A stretch of DNA of 64,000 nucleotides, from positions 1,694,001 to 1,758,000 of the forward strand of contig NC_083526.1 of NCBI RefSeq assembly GCF_032362555.1, in the 5' to 3' direction. This document shows positions 35,601-47,334 of this stretch, piece after piece (position 1 is the stretch's first letter; every line of letters begins with the position of its first letter). The position numbers and the translations under genes were made by a program. Origin of the DNA: Amyelois transitella (Eukaryota; Arthropoda; Insecta; Lepidoptera; Pyralidae). The notes beneath the pieces are model-generated. The model was given only the letters and a program-made list of their open reading frames with translations. It ran no database searches and had not been told where the DNA came from.

Positions 35601-38583
35601 AGGGAGCCGGCTTTGGAGATGAGCCGAGCGCCGACCTGGTCTCCAACCAGCGTGGTCAGGTTAGGAGCGACGCTGTTCATCTTCGTGTGAAGGTACTCTG
35701 ATATTTGTTTCCTGCAAAAGAAAAAAATGTCAAGGATTAGTCCTTTACTCACTTTCTACCGTAAACACATACATATATAATAACATTTTATCCCTTGCAG
35801 AGTTGACAGAGCCAACAATCTTGATAAAGACTAATAGGCCATGTAACTGATAGAATTGACAATCAAATAAGTGATAGCCTATCGCCCAATAAATATCTCA
35901 GGTTTACAAGCCTATCCCTTAGTCACTTTTTTCGATATCCAAGGAAAATATATGGAGTATTCGTCATCGTCGGGTACTAAAGAATGAATAAGGGATAGGC
36001 TTACAAACCTTGGGATTCTTTTTAGGCGATGGGCTAGCAACCTGTCACTATTTGAAGCTCAATTCTATCATGGCCTATCAGTCTTTCAAGACTGTTGGCT
36101 CTGTCTACCCCACAAGAGATATAGACGTGACCATATGGATGTATGTATGTAAGAATGAAAATAACATTACCATTTACCATCAAAATATCCAGTCGAATTG
36201 AGAACCCTCCTTCTTTTTGAAGTCGATAAAAAGACAGTGGAAGAAATAAAATTAAAAATTTCTAGTTTACAATTGTCTACTAACCTGTAATTACTCAACG
36301 CTACAACTCTCCCCGCAAACATCTGTATATTGATCAAATCCACGGGCGATATATCCATTCCCATGGACATCTTTGAAGCGTCAACGATCGCCTGGGCCTT
36401 CTCCGAGTCCCCGAGGATCTCGGTCAGTGGCTCCAGGGATTCTTCGGAGAGGGTCTTCCGGTCTTTTATGTATTCAGCGCATTTCGTGTACAAGTGGTTT
36501 TCTGGAACGATGCTCACAAGCTCCGGGAAGTGGTAAGAGTACCATTCTCTGGAAAAAGAAATGGTGAAAAGATTAATTTTAGGATAGTAATTTTAACATG
36601 TGTGTTAATTGTCATGAAAAAAGTGACATACTTAGTAATCTCATTTTGTTGGTTAAACAATAAAATGTGAACCTTTTAGAATGAAGTAATTTTTTAATGC
36701 AACTGTATTTGAACAAAGGCATTAACACTGATCGCAGATGACAAAAAAAAATATTTGGATATGAGAACAAGTACTATTAATTTACATAGGATAACAATGA
36801 CATCTGCAGAAGTTATTTAACTGTGTCTCAGCCGATGTCAAGCCCACCTTCAGAAAAAATAAATATATAATGTGTTATCTTGATCTTTTTTGAAAAAAAT
36901 TTTTTGTTGTTCATCTGTAACATTTTGTTTAAAAATTATTAATCTCTAATAAAGGTATGTAATTTATAATATTACCTGATCCGCATAGAGAATGTGTTTA
37001 TATCCTTATCCAGCTGGTCCAACAGCGCTATAGACTGTATGATCATGTTATCTACTCTGTGCACGTTGAACTTGACCCTCGCCCGGGAGTACGAGTGCCC
37101 GAGACCCAGTTGGGCGACGCTGCAAGCCTTCTGAGTCAAGCCCTTGATGAGTGCGTGGAAATGGTAGCGTATGCCTGCAGAAAAGAAATAAATATATACG
37201 GGACAAATTACACAGATTGAGCCTCGAAGTAAGTTCGAGACTTTTGTTACGAGATACTAATGCAATGATACTATATTTTATAATAATAATAATTACTTAT
37301 ATAGATAAACATCAAAGACCCAGGCCAATCAGAAAAAGTTCTTTTCTCGTCATGCCCTGACCAGGATTCGAACCCGGGACAGCCCGTGTAACAGACAAGC
37401 GTGCTACCACTTCACCACCGAGGCCATCAAATGAGACTTGAATATGTTTGCATGCTGTTAAATTTCATTTAAACAAGAATGTCAGGGAATCCTCTTTTAG
37501 TGCTTACCTACACTCCTCAGATAACCTATTTGCCAAATTTCAACTTCCCATGCAAAGTAGTTTCAGCTGTACGTTGACCGTCACTCAGTAACTTATAACT
37601 CTGTTTAAAAACTCCCCACTTCCAAGGGAAGCAATGGAGATAAGGACCATCAAATTAATATACATAATATATACCAACATAATAAAACTATTGCACCAAG
37701 AAAGAAAGAAGAAACTGTTATAACAAGATGGCCTTATCACAAAGCTTGGAAACATACGGATACACAATTCATTCTGAACAGACATAAAAGGAGAAATACT
37801 TTTGTTAATATATATTACTTAAGCAAAAATTATAATGCGTGTCATGGTTACCTTTAAGTGTTTGTTACAGTTAGATAAAAACTTTATGTAAGACCTTAGC
37901 AAGTAAGAAATATTGTAAGCAAATGTTGGTAAACCCAAACAAATAAATAAAATATAAATTTGTCAAGGAATTACTCTTCTTACCTCTCAAGATCTCCGGG
38001 ACAGCGCCGGTGTGTGAGCATGGTATTTCCATTGCCTCGCTGATTGCTGCCCCCAGTTTGGGGTCTAGCACCCCCAAAGTGCATTTTGATCTTTTCTTCT
38101 TCTTAGGTAACGCTCCTTCCAGGAATAAGTTCAGGTCCTCAGAAACGATACCTAGAAATTGTATTTATTTTTAAGCCATCTGTTATTATTTTATTAATTT
38201 CTGAATATTTGGACTTGCAAAATACTGCTATTTGATTTCCAAAGCAAAAAAGAATAAATAAAAAAACAAAAACGTGTAAACATAACCCCAAATTACCTTC
38301 AGAGATAGCATTGATATTTTCCAAAGCCGTAACTGCAGATTTGAAGGGTTGAAATGCTACCAAAGTCACGACTGAATTAAATCTTTGCAAATCCGTGACA
38401 GATTCTTCTACTTGAGGCAAAAAGGCAGCCAACTCTTCGAATTCAGCAACTCGGAATAGGGCGAAGCCCGCGCTATGTTCGTAAAGAACATATAACTTAC
38501 TCTGAAAATTAAGTATTACACTTATTACACACACGGTTATACACACGTTTGCTAACATTATTTGATAAATATTTACACACCAT
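32673..38583 (-). CDS. Nop56: Nucleolar protein 56, box C/D snoRNP core protein, 8 coding exons
   Basis: Nop56 joins Nop58, fibrillarin and the 15.5K protein in box C/D snoRNPs, which guide 2'-O-methylation and processing of rRNA in the nucleolus. Minus-strand exons: 38583-38581 (only the ATG), 38501-38297, 38151-37984, 37174-36976, 36548-36285, 35711-35557, 34525-34355, 32887-32673 (TGA). Phases agree throughout and give 459 aa. Seen in order: the NOP5NT region ([22 protein letters not shown]), [10 protein letters not shown] and VDNMIIQSI, the NOSIC region ([14 protein letters not shown]), the Nop RNA-binding region ([50 protein letters not shown]), and a short lysine tail ending ETMDVD. The tail is much shorter than the human KKE tail (594 aa). 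The one-codon first exon is inferred: ATG sits directly before GTGTGT, and the next exon starts in phase after TTTTCAG. Confidence 0.95.
33331..33535 (+). mobile_element. Helitron-like element, family H2, in Nop56 intron 7
   Basis: Sense copy from ACTAATATTAAATGCGAAAG to GCGGGCGGCCTCTAG|T. Another lies at 61268-61458 (+). Confidence 0.8.
33705..34260. other. Unexplained segment of Nop56 intron 7 with CRE and CCAAT motifs
   Basis: Contains GTGATTGGTTAC (CCAAT complement) followed by GGTGACGTCACATGC near 34070. It is not matched by other repeats in the window; it may be a transposon promoter piece. Confidence 0.3.
34592..34820 (+). mobile_element. Family-A SINE-like element in Nop56 intron 6
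   Basis: Nearly full, starting GTGTGGTTCCCGGCACC; its tail is cut at GACTGTTGGC. A second sense copy lies at 35055-35268. Partial ones occur at 32388-32545 (+) and 33550-33705 (-). Confidence 0.83.
35269..35527 (+). mobile_element. Helitron-like element, family H1, in Nop56 intron 6
   Basis: Starts TC directly after the GATTATA tail of a family-A element and ends CTAG|T, so it inserted into that tail. Confidence 0.82.
35764..36152. mobile_element. Two family-A SINE-like elements head to head in Nop56 intron 5
   Basis: Minus copy 35764-35975 and plus copy 35985-36152, both lacking the outer head sequence, form a second inverted pair. Confidence 0.75.
37188..37425 (-). mobile_element. tRNA-derived SINE, family T1, in Nop56 intron 3
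   Basis: Same body as 21566-21808 with box B complement GGATTCGAACCCGGGAC. Its tail lies close to the exon 4 acceptor, on the same strand as Nop56. Confidence 0.83.
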
Positions 38584-39984
38584 ATTGATATTTTTATTTC
38601 ATTTCCTTTCAGTTTAATAAACACGTGAACATTGTTTGTTCGCCTGAGATCGCCAATAAAAGCACGGTGTTGGGTTTTTTGAGGTTAGAATCGTTTTATT
38701 TTTGATCGGCTTCCTTCGGTTCGGTCCTCACCGTTTGTCATTGAAGTACAATTATTTTTTATGATGTAGGTATTACATAGAGCAAAAAAACTGCATAATA
38801 GTGTCTATGTATAATAATATTTGTTTTTATTTTATTATATTTGATGTTATGTTCGCTTTATTTAAGTATTTTAACAATTTTATCTTATGTATATAAAAAT
38901 AATAGAAAAGTATCTGAAGTGGGATGTAAAACTAAACGCCACGCCACCTTATATTTTCGTTCAGCAATTTTTACTATACTTCTTTGGTGAAAGAAGGTGA
39001 AATAAAAATTATGTGTTGAAGAAAAAAAGTGGTTAATTGTTCATATTCATACATTTGGAAAGAGTAGATACATATTTTTTTAAAATTAGGAATGGTGCTT
39101 ATACCTTAACAACCTTTTACAGGCATATTATGGCAAATAGGCGGCGCCCAATGCATGATAACAGTATTTTTACTTAAATTAACTTAAAATATAGACTTTG
39201 ATAAAATAATGTTGACTGATTTCCGATGGGTTCTTATTTCCTTTAGGATAGGACCACTTCCTCTTATTTCCAGATGATATGTTCTGTTGGCGAAGACATG
39301 ATGTGTGTACCAGCTGCTTCTCTTCTCATGCTGTAAAAACCAACGTCCTCGTAAAATTTGTACATGTATGTACTGTTTATGTAAGAAAGTAACAGCACAA
39401 AATATTCTAGCAACCAATGACTTATTCGGTTCATAATAATGTGCGACAAAATTAATTGATTACGAAGATAAGCCATACCTAAGCTGTCATAAGACATATA
39501 TAATGTACATTAATCCATATTCGGATCTAGTAGGTAACAAAATTTTAATACAAGATCTTAATAAAACCACGAGTCGTCACATCTTCCATGGAATTAAAAA
39601 TAATTTCGACGGGACTCATACATCGTCGCGTTGAGGAGTGTAGATGCTTAGTATGCATTATTATGCAAATATTTTTTTTAAATTTGAATTCAGTAGAAGC
39701 CATTTGGCTCTAAAGTACATGGCTGCGACGTTTGCGCTTTTACTATTTCTGAACTGATTATGACATATTGTTGACAGGAGACAGCGTCAGCTAGCGTCGC
39801 TGTAACGGAAAATGGCATTTCGATTTTGAAAAAGTGTGTGTGAAGTTTTGTTGATATCTCAGCTCAGTTCAGTGGTTTGACTCTCAGCCCAGTGTTATAA
39901 CAAAAATCTTTAAACATTAAGTTTCAACCTGTGTTCCATTTGTGATCGTCAGAATGGACTGAGATAATCTGTAATATAACCAAA
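38584..39984. other. Head-to-head intergenic region between Nop56 and HAUS6
   Basis: The 1.4 kb separating the two start codons must hold both promoters. It is largely free of the abundant repeats. No TATA box is evident at either start. Confidence 0.6.
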
Positions 39985-42829
39985 ATGGGTACAATAACAA
40001 TGCAAAGAGATCTCGTAGTGGCTCTCAAGAAAGAAACATCACAGAATGTGGGAATTCTTAGCAAACTGCAGCCAATGCCTGGTGATTTGTCGAGGCAGGT
40101 ATTCAAGGAGAATGCCCTCGACAAGCCCACACAATCATTCTTCAATCACTTGTCATATTATTTAGTGTGTATCATTGACTCAAAAGCTGCTGGCAGTTTC
40201 TCGTGGCCTTTATACGATACAAAGACTGAGAGGGCTTACAGAAATGAGTTATCTAGCTTCATAAATGATTATAGTGGTAAAGGCCTACTATCACCTGTCA
40301 TGTCTTCCTATTTAGTCAACCCTTCTTGCTATAAAGTAACCATGTTGATTTTTCAAATGTCTCAATTGGCTGTTCAGCGCGTTTTGTTGACCAAAATGAA
40401 GAAAAACCGCCAAAAAGAGCTGTATGATGACATGACAAAAAAGTACAAGCAAAATAAAGATGGTTTCATGGAAAATATTGAGTCTGAAACAGAGGCTATG
40501 TTATGTAAGTTTTCTAATTACTTGCGCAAGAGGAATGCAATGGAAAAGATAGCAGAACTATTGCGCAACAAAATTACTGAAATTGAAGCTAAATTAGAGA
40601 ATTTAAATTGTCAGAATTACATCAACAGTTTGGTCGACAATTATCTTGAAACTCACTGTGTAGATGAAGGGTTTAAACATGAAATATTAGAAATTAAGAA
40701 TGTCAATAGCTTGCCTAAGATCTTTGATGACTGGCTAGATGCAGTTGATAAAGAAATGGATAGATTAGAAAGTGAATGGGATAAGAAAGTATCACCATTT
40801 TTGAAAATATGCCAGCAGTCAAGAGATTGTACGGAGTCTCTTATTAACAGACACACTGGTGAAGCAGAGAGAAGTTCATACACAATTGAATTCAATCCAT
40901 CCGTAGATTATATTTGTACTAAAAATCTTGAAGAGCAGGTCAATAGTCAACAAAAATATATTCTACGTAATATAGTCAAAGACAACAAGTTGAGTTTTCC
41001 GAGTCTAATACGTGGGTTTTTAATATCAATAAGTTTTATGCTGAAAAATGCAGAGATCGGAAATGAAATTTTCAAGTTTAATGAATATTTAGAAGGAGGC
41101 ACGAAGAATTACGAAGAAATTGTATCTGCAATGAGGATGCTGACTGAACGGGTGTTTACTGCTGAAGCAAGATTAGAGGTAATTATGTTTTTGATAATGT
41201 AGACATGGAATTGAACTATGAATACCCTAGTTTATTGTTTTAACTTCCCTTCAAAATTGTGAATTTTGTTATAAATGTCTTGATGAACTTTATTAAAAAT
41301 TGTGAACTTTATTATAAATGTCATTTAGTAAATTTTGATGAAATTTTGTCTAGAGAAAGACTTGTTTAAATCTACCTATGTTTATATATCTTTGAACATT
41401 TCCAGTTGCACCCTCCACCACAGTGCCATATCTGTATACCTAGGTCTAATATCAGGATAAAAAATTTTAGGCTTGAATAGATAAACCTTTACTATATATA
41501 AATAGGCAAGACAAGGGTTATATGTTACATTATATAACCCTTGTCTTGCATATTTACCAAAATCAATTCTTAAACTTTTTGCAGCCATCACCCCTACTGA
41601 CCAACGAATCCGTGTCAATGAAGGAACTCGCCGAAATACCTCCATTACCCGACCTGTCTGACCTGAAGGCTAACAGAGATCTACATAGTCAATTATTATT
41701 TGACACATTCACACCATTCAGTGAATCAAAACACCAGTTCAACTTGCAGAGAAGGAACACTTACCATCTTTCCAAAAACCAACCTCGGTCCTTACTTTCA
41801 TCGTCTTTCCAACCTCCCAGAGACGATTTCCTGAAAAGCCTTATATCCTGCCGTGTAAGCACTTACGATCGCTCCAACGTGAGCAATATAAACAATATGT
41901 CAATTATATCGCATACAAACAAAAACAATGAAACTATAGCCGATTGCACATCTGGATTCACGAAGCAGCAGATATTGAGGTTACTCTCAACAAAAAAATC
42001 GAGTAGCTCAAAGAAATTCAAATACAAAACAGAAAGGCCCAATATCAATGTCAAGAAAGGAGGATTGTTCAATGAATCGAATGTACCGAACGAAAGCTGC
42101 GGCTTATACAGGAGTCACTCGTCGCCTAATCTCTTTGAGAACAGAGAAAAGAGACATGTGAATAGGTTACATAAACGTAAGCTGTCTATAATGCAAGAAG
42201 ATTCGCCATCTATGTTAGAAGTCTCCGGAATTATAAGGTTGGATTTTGGAAAGGATAACAGTTTCGGAACTCCTATCAATGGTGGAGATTTAAATAAAAT
42301 TGATGATGAGGACGCAGCGAGCATTCCTATTGTCAAAGTCACAGATGAACAAGAAACAATATCAATGTTTGCCAAAATTGAAGCAAACTTAAGAGATGTT
42401 GAAGATTTCTCACCGGTATTAAAAGACGATAGAAAAAGTATTGAATCGACACAGGAAAATTCGAAGTTGGAGACGCCGAAAAATAAGGCTCAGCTTGTGA
42501 AAAAGACGAGTTCTCTAGAGAAAATAATAAATAGGTTTAAAAAAGTCAGAGCGAACGTCATATCTGACAGGAGTAGGGAAGAGACTGAGATTAATACAAT
42601 AGTTGAAGAAAAGGAGAATTTCAATGCCGTTACTGTTTTTGCTGCAAATAAGGTCTTATTACCTGACCTATTAAGTCCAAGTTGCAGTGTGTTGTCAGTG
42701 AAGGGAAATTATTTGGATCAGTTATGTTTGGATATCGATGAAAAAGAAAAGAGAAGGCCTAGGGAAAGTCTGGGAACAGCTTTGGGCGTTGATCAAACGT
42801 TTTTAGATCAGTTCGATTTGATTGACTGA
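39985..42829 (+). CDS. HAUS6: HAUS augmin-like complex subunit 6 (Dgt6-like), 2 exons
   Basis: Augmin recruits gamma-tubulin to existing spindle microtubules to seed branches. Exon 1 is 39985-41178 (398 codons), donor GTAATT; exon 2 is 41585-42829 in phase 0 after TTTTTGCAG, ending TGA; 812 aa in total. The N-terminal 130 residues follow the HAUS6_N pattern: DKPTQSFFNHLSYYLV, FSWPLYDTKTE, YLVNPSCYKVTMLIFQMSQL. Residues about 140-270 are rich in K/E/L heptads and look coiled-coil. The second exon is polar and low in conservation, as expected for the disordered C-terminal half of the family (human 955 aa, fly Dgt6 about 650). The start ATG has context caaaATGG. AATAAA lies at 42845 and 42854, just after the stop. 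It is head-to-head with Nop56 across 1.4 kb. The family call rests on remembered N-terminal similarity. Confidence 0.75.
41499..41556. repeat. Inverted repeat, 25-bp arms, 8-nt loop, in the HAUS6 intron
   Basis: Arms 41499-41523 and 41532-41556 pair with one mismatch; core GCAAGACAAGGGTTATAT. It ends 28 bases before the exon 2 acceptor. Confidence 0.93.
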
Positions 42830-43079
42830 TACTATGATATTAAAAATAAATGTAATAAACAACGAACTCATATAATTATTTACTTCAAGTTAGAGAATTG
42901 TTTACCAATGCAATCAGGCATTTTATAACTTCACTTATTTAATTTACTTTAGATTAATGCCTTATCCTAGATCCAAGTAGAAACTAGCGCCGTTTTGACG
43001 TTAAGGTAAAACTTCGCAGGTAAAAGTTATGAGAAATAATTAAAAATCCAAAGAATAACTACAACCTTTGTTAGGACTA

Positions 43080-43740
43080 GTTTTACAATGTTTACGAGGT
43101 CGTGGGGATATAAATTGGTCAGCGCTGTAGTGGTCCAAAGGCGAAGTCCCGGGGCGCGCGCTCAAGCTTATATAGGGCTCCCGGGCTGTAAAGAGCGGCG
43201 CAGGAGAGACCGCAGCGTCACGACGTCACACCATGTTGCGTTAAATCTGTTGACCTGTCATCACCAGCGGCCATTTTGTTTTAACTTACGTTTCGGGCAT
43301 AGATGTGGATCTAGCTAGATTCTGCGAGTGCAATCCGCAGGCCAAGTCGCGCGTCAATAACCGAAATATAAAAGGGACTTTCTCACTTATACTAAGCAGC
43401 AAAATCTCGACACGTTTCTTATAGATAAAGATTGGTTCATATTTCATGTATTCATGTCAGACAGTTACATAAAGATATGACACGGTATAAAAGTGTCCTC
43501 TATGCTGCGCCAATGGGTAAATTGGCACTGGCAGTATCTAGTTACATCTATGTCTGTGCTGTCGTCATTGTATATTTGCTTTCAAGTCTGATTAGTTTTG
43601 TATAAGTGTAAATTTATTGTGCTTCGTATACTAAGGCCTTGTATTATTGAGGAGTAATTGTAACTTCCTTTGCTGCTTTTCTTGTTATTAATAAATCTCA
43701 TGTTTATGTAGTATTTATTTTTATTGTGACAGTTTAAAAG
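43080..43740. other. GC-richer, promoter-like or LTR-like segment between HAUS6 and the dehydrogenase
   Basis: This stretch has GGGGCGCGCGCTC, TATATAGGGCTCCC, ACGACGTCACACC (CRE-like), a TATA-type GGTATAAAAG at 43485 and AATAAA at 43690. The order TATA then AATAAA would suit a solo LTR, but no clear TG..CA ends with a target duplication were found. No open frame of note. Confidence 0.35.
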
Positions 43741-44327
43741 GCAGTTGATTAAGATTCTAATGATTCTCGATGTTTAAATGGTCAAGAGTACAATCAACCA
43801 CATGTTAAGTTACCCTGCATGGAAATGGATGACGCGTTAATAGAGGCCGAAACCGCCGAGCTTGCATCGTGGCAAGTGGAAAGATGTGCCTACCCCTCCG
43901 GGAAAGAGGCGTGATTTTATGTATGTATGTAATAGAGGTCGATTTGCAGTGAATTTGAGAAGGTTGATGTGCTGTTAATTGTACCTAGGGTTGACGGAAT
44001 TTGTTGAAATTTCTGATTAAAAATACTAAAATAAACTTTCTTCTCAATTTCAGTAACAATCAAACATCGATATTTTATAAAAAGTTTTATTAAAAAAAAA
44101 AACAATATAAATAATCTTAAGCTTAAATAGTAATCTGCTTTACATTAGTTACTAAAAGCACAAAATACGCTGGAAATGTTGCGAGAAATATAAAATATCT
44201 GATTTGAACTACCATTCGCTTTAAGTAGCTGGAATTGTGATATCACAGGAGGGTTCTAACTCTTCCTTTGTACCTACGTTAATAATTTTGTTCGTCCATT
44301 ACAGCGTTAAAATTAAAAAAAAAATAT

Positions 44328-47242
44328 TTACAATTTAGGATCGCTCTCCTCAAGTTTGACAATTTTCTCCGAAATCTCCCACAATTTCCTCGCCCTGGCT
44401 GGGTCGCTGGCTGCAGCAGATAGTGAACTCTCTTTGCAATCAGAAAAGTATTGTCCGTTCACCTTTTCAAGCTTTTCGTCCACGGCCAACATGACAGAGG
44501 TCTGGCAACCTTGGTAGGGAGTCTTGAAGAATCCTTTGATGATCAAAGACAGTCCCCAGTTCAATGGAGCAGGTACGTTTCTCCAAATGCCAGTGTCGAT
44601 CAGGCCCGGATGCAAGCAGTTGGCGGTGACTCCAGTGCCTTCTAATCTCCTTGCTAGCTCCCTCGTGAATAAGATATTGGCCTCCTTGGATGCGTAGTAC
44701 AAATAACCTGGCAAGGTGTCGACAGGGTTAGGATTCTCCAAGTCGAAACTCGCCAAACGGTACAAGGATGAAGCGACGACAACTACTCGAGACGGCGCGC
44801 TCTTTTTCAGCAAATCTGCCAAGAGATGTGTAAGCAAAAATGGACCGTAATGGTTTGTAGCCATGGTCAGTTCGATGTCGTCTTCGGATTTGGCCTTCTT
44901 GAATGTTTGGGCGTATCCAGCGTTGTGGATGAGGACGTCTAGTTTCTTCTCAGTCTTGTTGATGTCCTCGGCGAAAGAGCGGATGGAAGCGAAAGAACTC
45001 AAGTCGAGTTTCTTCGCTATTATTTCTGTGTTGCGGGTCGCGTCGATGATTTGCTCTGTGGGAGAATAAAGAAGTGATGAGGCTGATAAATGATTATAAA
45101 TAGAATTATAATGAATAGTAGGTAACTAAGCTAGACGCATCTCTTATTCTCTTGTTATTTTAGATTTGATATCCAGAACTACCAGTTGCGAACTAAAGAA
45201 CTACAAGTGATATTCACAGTATTAGTAGATTCACATTTCTATGGCGGTTCAGTTAACAAAGCAATTTAGTTGCAGGTCTATGACGACGTGTAGGTACTTT
45301 TCTTCTTACCTAAAAAAAGGTAATGCGTACAAAATTCCTACCTCAAGTACTTTGTTGGGTATTACAACTGGGTATTAAAGTTTTGTTTAATTTATAGCTC
45401 TGAATGCTCAATTATGTTGCCTGCTTATTACATTTTACTGCCTTGCCTCTATTAAGTAATGGAGCGAATTCAAGACGCCTCTTTAGTTAATTGTTCCGGC
45501 CGTTACAAATTAATAAACGGGTTATGATATCAAAACAAGTTATTGACGGTAATTTATTGTTTGTAGTAGTTTCTAACTAAGTATTTATAAATGGAAAAAT
45601 TGATGAGCCATAGATGTTGCGGTAGGGTACAAAAGATCACCATTTGTCAACATACATATTTCTTTGTGGCTTCAAAATTACTTGCTTCCTTTTTTGTCAA
45701 ACTTCATATTTTATTTTTATTTTATATTATTTATGAATTAATGTCGCAAGGTGCAGTACAAAAGTTATATTTTTATACTGTGACGAAAGTGTACGAAACC
45801 GCTGCACCGATTTTGATTATTTGTTGTAGTATTCGTGTTTTTAAAGTTAAAAAGTAGATTTACCATAGACTGGACGAAACAATGGGTTCCATTTGTCACT
45901 GCGCAACTCTCTGATGTAATTCTTTTGACAAAGTCGTGGGTAATTGGCTAGTACTAACATACATACATCCACAAAATCACGCCTCTTTCCCGGAGGGGTA
46001 AGCAGAGACTACATCTTTCCACTTGCCACGATCTATGCATACTTCCTTCGCTTCATCCACATTCATTCTCTTTTCATGCAAGCTCGGCGGTTTCGGGTAC
46101 TCTTGACCTGACCCTTTACCAGGACGTCCTTAATTAACATATTCCAGGTTAAGATTAATTATCCACTTACGCTTGAGTTTCTCCGCAGCGTCCATGTTTC
46201 TGCAAGCCATGATCACCCTGGCTCCTCGTCGAGCTAACTCCTTGGCCGTCTCCTTGCCGATTCCGCTTGTGCACCCTTGAAGATATAAAATTATTAGTGT
46301 ATTACATTTTTTTTCGTGCCGTGTGGTTCCCGGCACCAATACAAAAAAGAATATAATAATATAATAGATTTAATAATATGATAGAATAGGACCACTCCAT
46401 CTCTTCCCATGGATGTCGTAAAAAGCGACTAAGGGATAGGCTTACAAACTTGGGATTCTTTTTTAGGCGATGGTCTAGCAACCTGTCGGTATTTGAATCT
46501 CAATTCTATCATTAAGCCAAATAGCTGAACGTGGCCATTCAGTCCTTTCAAGACTGTTGGATCTGTCTACCCCGCAAGGGATGTGGACGTGACCATCTGT
46601 ATGTATGTATGTATTACATTTTTTGTCTTTTTCCTCCTGGCTTTAGACCTGGTTGCATCCTCATTAATCTGGAGAGGAGCACGTGGTATGCCTCTGACCA
46701 TGGATCCTGGATTGGGTGATTGAGAAATGGCGTGTGCCGTTAGGGATGTCGCGACAAGGACCAAAAAAAAAACAGGATGATAAATATATACATACATAAA
46801 ATCGCGCCTCTTTCCCGGAGGGGTAGGGAGAGACTTCCTATTATAAATGACTAGCGACCCGCCCCGGCTTCGCACGGGTGCAAAATTCGGAAAAAATTAT
46901 ACATAAAAACCTTCCTCTTGAATCACTCTACCTGTTACAAAAAACCGCATCAAAATCCGTTGCGTGATTTTAAAGATTTAAGCACACAGACAAACAGACT
47001 AAAATAGCGACTTTGTTTTATACTATGTAGTGATAAGTATGTATTAAGTGATATTTCTTACCTGTAATAATAACAGTCTTCCCGTCCATCTTAGTCCTCT
47101 CCTTGTATCTCCCGCAGGTGTACTGAGCGTACAGTTTGACCATAAACAATATGGTCAGGACCCCAAAGACGAGGGCAATGACCCCGAGGATCATCAGGGC
47201 TGGAAGCAACCAAATCCAGTAGGTGGATTGCCACGCGAACAT
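44328..47242 (-). CDS. Membrane-anchored short-chain dehydrogenase, retinol dehydrogenase 11-14-like, 3 coding exons
   Basis: This is a classical SDR oxidoreductase of the retinol dehydrogenase type; by family it would use NADP(H) to interconvert an alcohol and an aldehyde or ketone at the ER or lipid-droplet membrane. The substrate cannot be told. Coding exons on the minus strand are 47242-47062, 46275-46171 and 45055-44328 (TAA), with matching phases, 337 aa. Residues about 8-36 form a hydrophobic anchor (IWLLPALMILGVIALVFGVL). The Rossmann motif TGCTSGIG spans the exon 1-2 junction; then come HNAGYA, the catalytic serine in VVVVASSLYR, YYASKEAN (YxxxK), and HPGLIDTGIW. The first coding exon begins two bases before ATG after CTTTCCAG, so an untranslated upstream exon is likely; its position was not found. 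A 31-bp minisatellite lies in that 5' interval. Confidence 0.93.
45957..46138 (-). mobile_element. LINE 3' fragment, minus orientation, in the dehydrogenase intron
   Basis: Begins with ACATACATACATCC and AAAATCACGCCTCTTTCCCG, the reverse of the family tail, and continues to ACCAGGACGTCCTTAATT. Similar minus fragments occur at 2975-3085, 17824-17930, 31718-31790, 46790-46835 and 59790-59940. Confidence 0.82.
46316..46615 (+). mobile_element. Family-A SINE-like element in the dehydrogenase intron
   Basis: Complete from GTGCCGTGTGGTTCCCGGCA to the TATG tail, with a local AATAATATAATA expansion after AAAAAAGAAT. Confidence 0.85.
46851..47033 (-). mobile_element. Helitron-like element, family H3, 183 bp
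   Basis: Minus copy in the first intron of the dehydrogenase, nearly identical to 22331-22513. Confidence 0.83.
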
Positions 47243-47334
47243 ATCTGGAAAGATTAGGGTAGCTTTAAACCGACTGCAAAAATATGGTTCTCAAATGAGG
47301 AAGGACTACAAAATTCGAAATAAGACTAGCTAGT

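Noticed and set aside
34500-37984. Box C/D or H/ACA snoRNAs in Nop56 introns, as known in vertebrates
   Set aside because: No intron showed a C box (RTGATGA) and D box (CTGA) pair with terminal stem; a short GACATC/GATGTC pairing near 36800 was too weak to call.
38139-38624. 161-aa Nop56 N-terminal ORF starting at 38624
   Set aside because: It begins with GTG, not ATG, and runs through an intron; the conserved protein starts at the exon after the TTTTCAG acceptor.
39985-41202. HAUS6 exon 1 ORF read through to a separate 405-aa protein
   Set aside because: A donor (GAG|GTAATT) at 41179 and a phase-0 acceptor at 41584 join it to the second long ORF, and the last seven residues look intronic.
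43080-43740. Definite solo LTR call
   Set aside because: No matching TG..CA ends with a target duplication could be established by eye.
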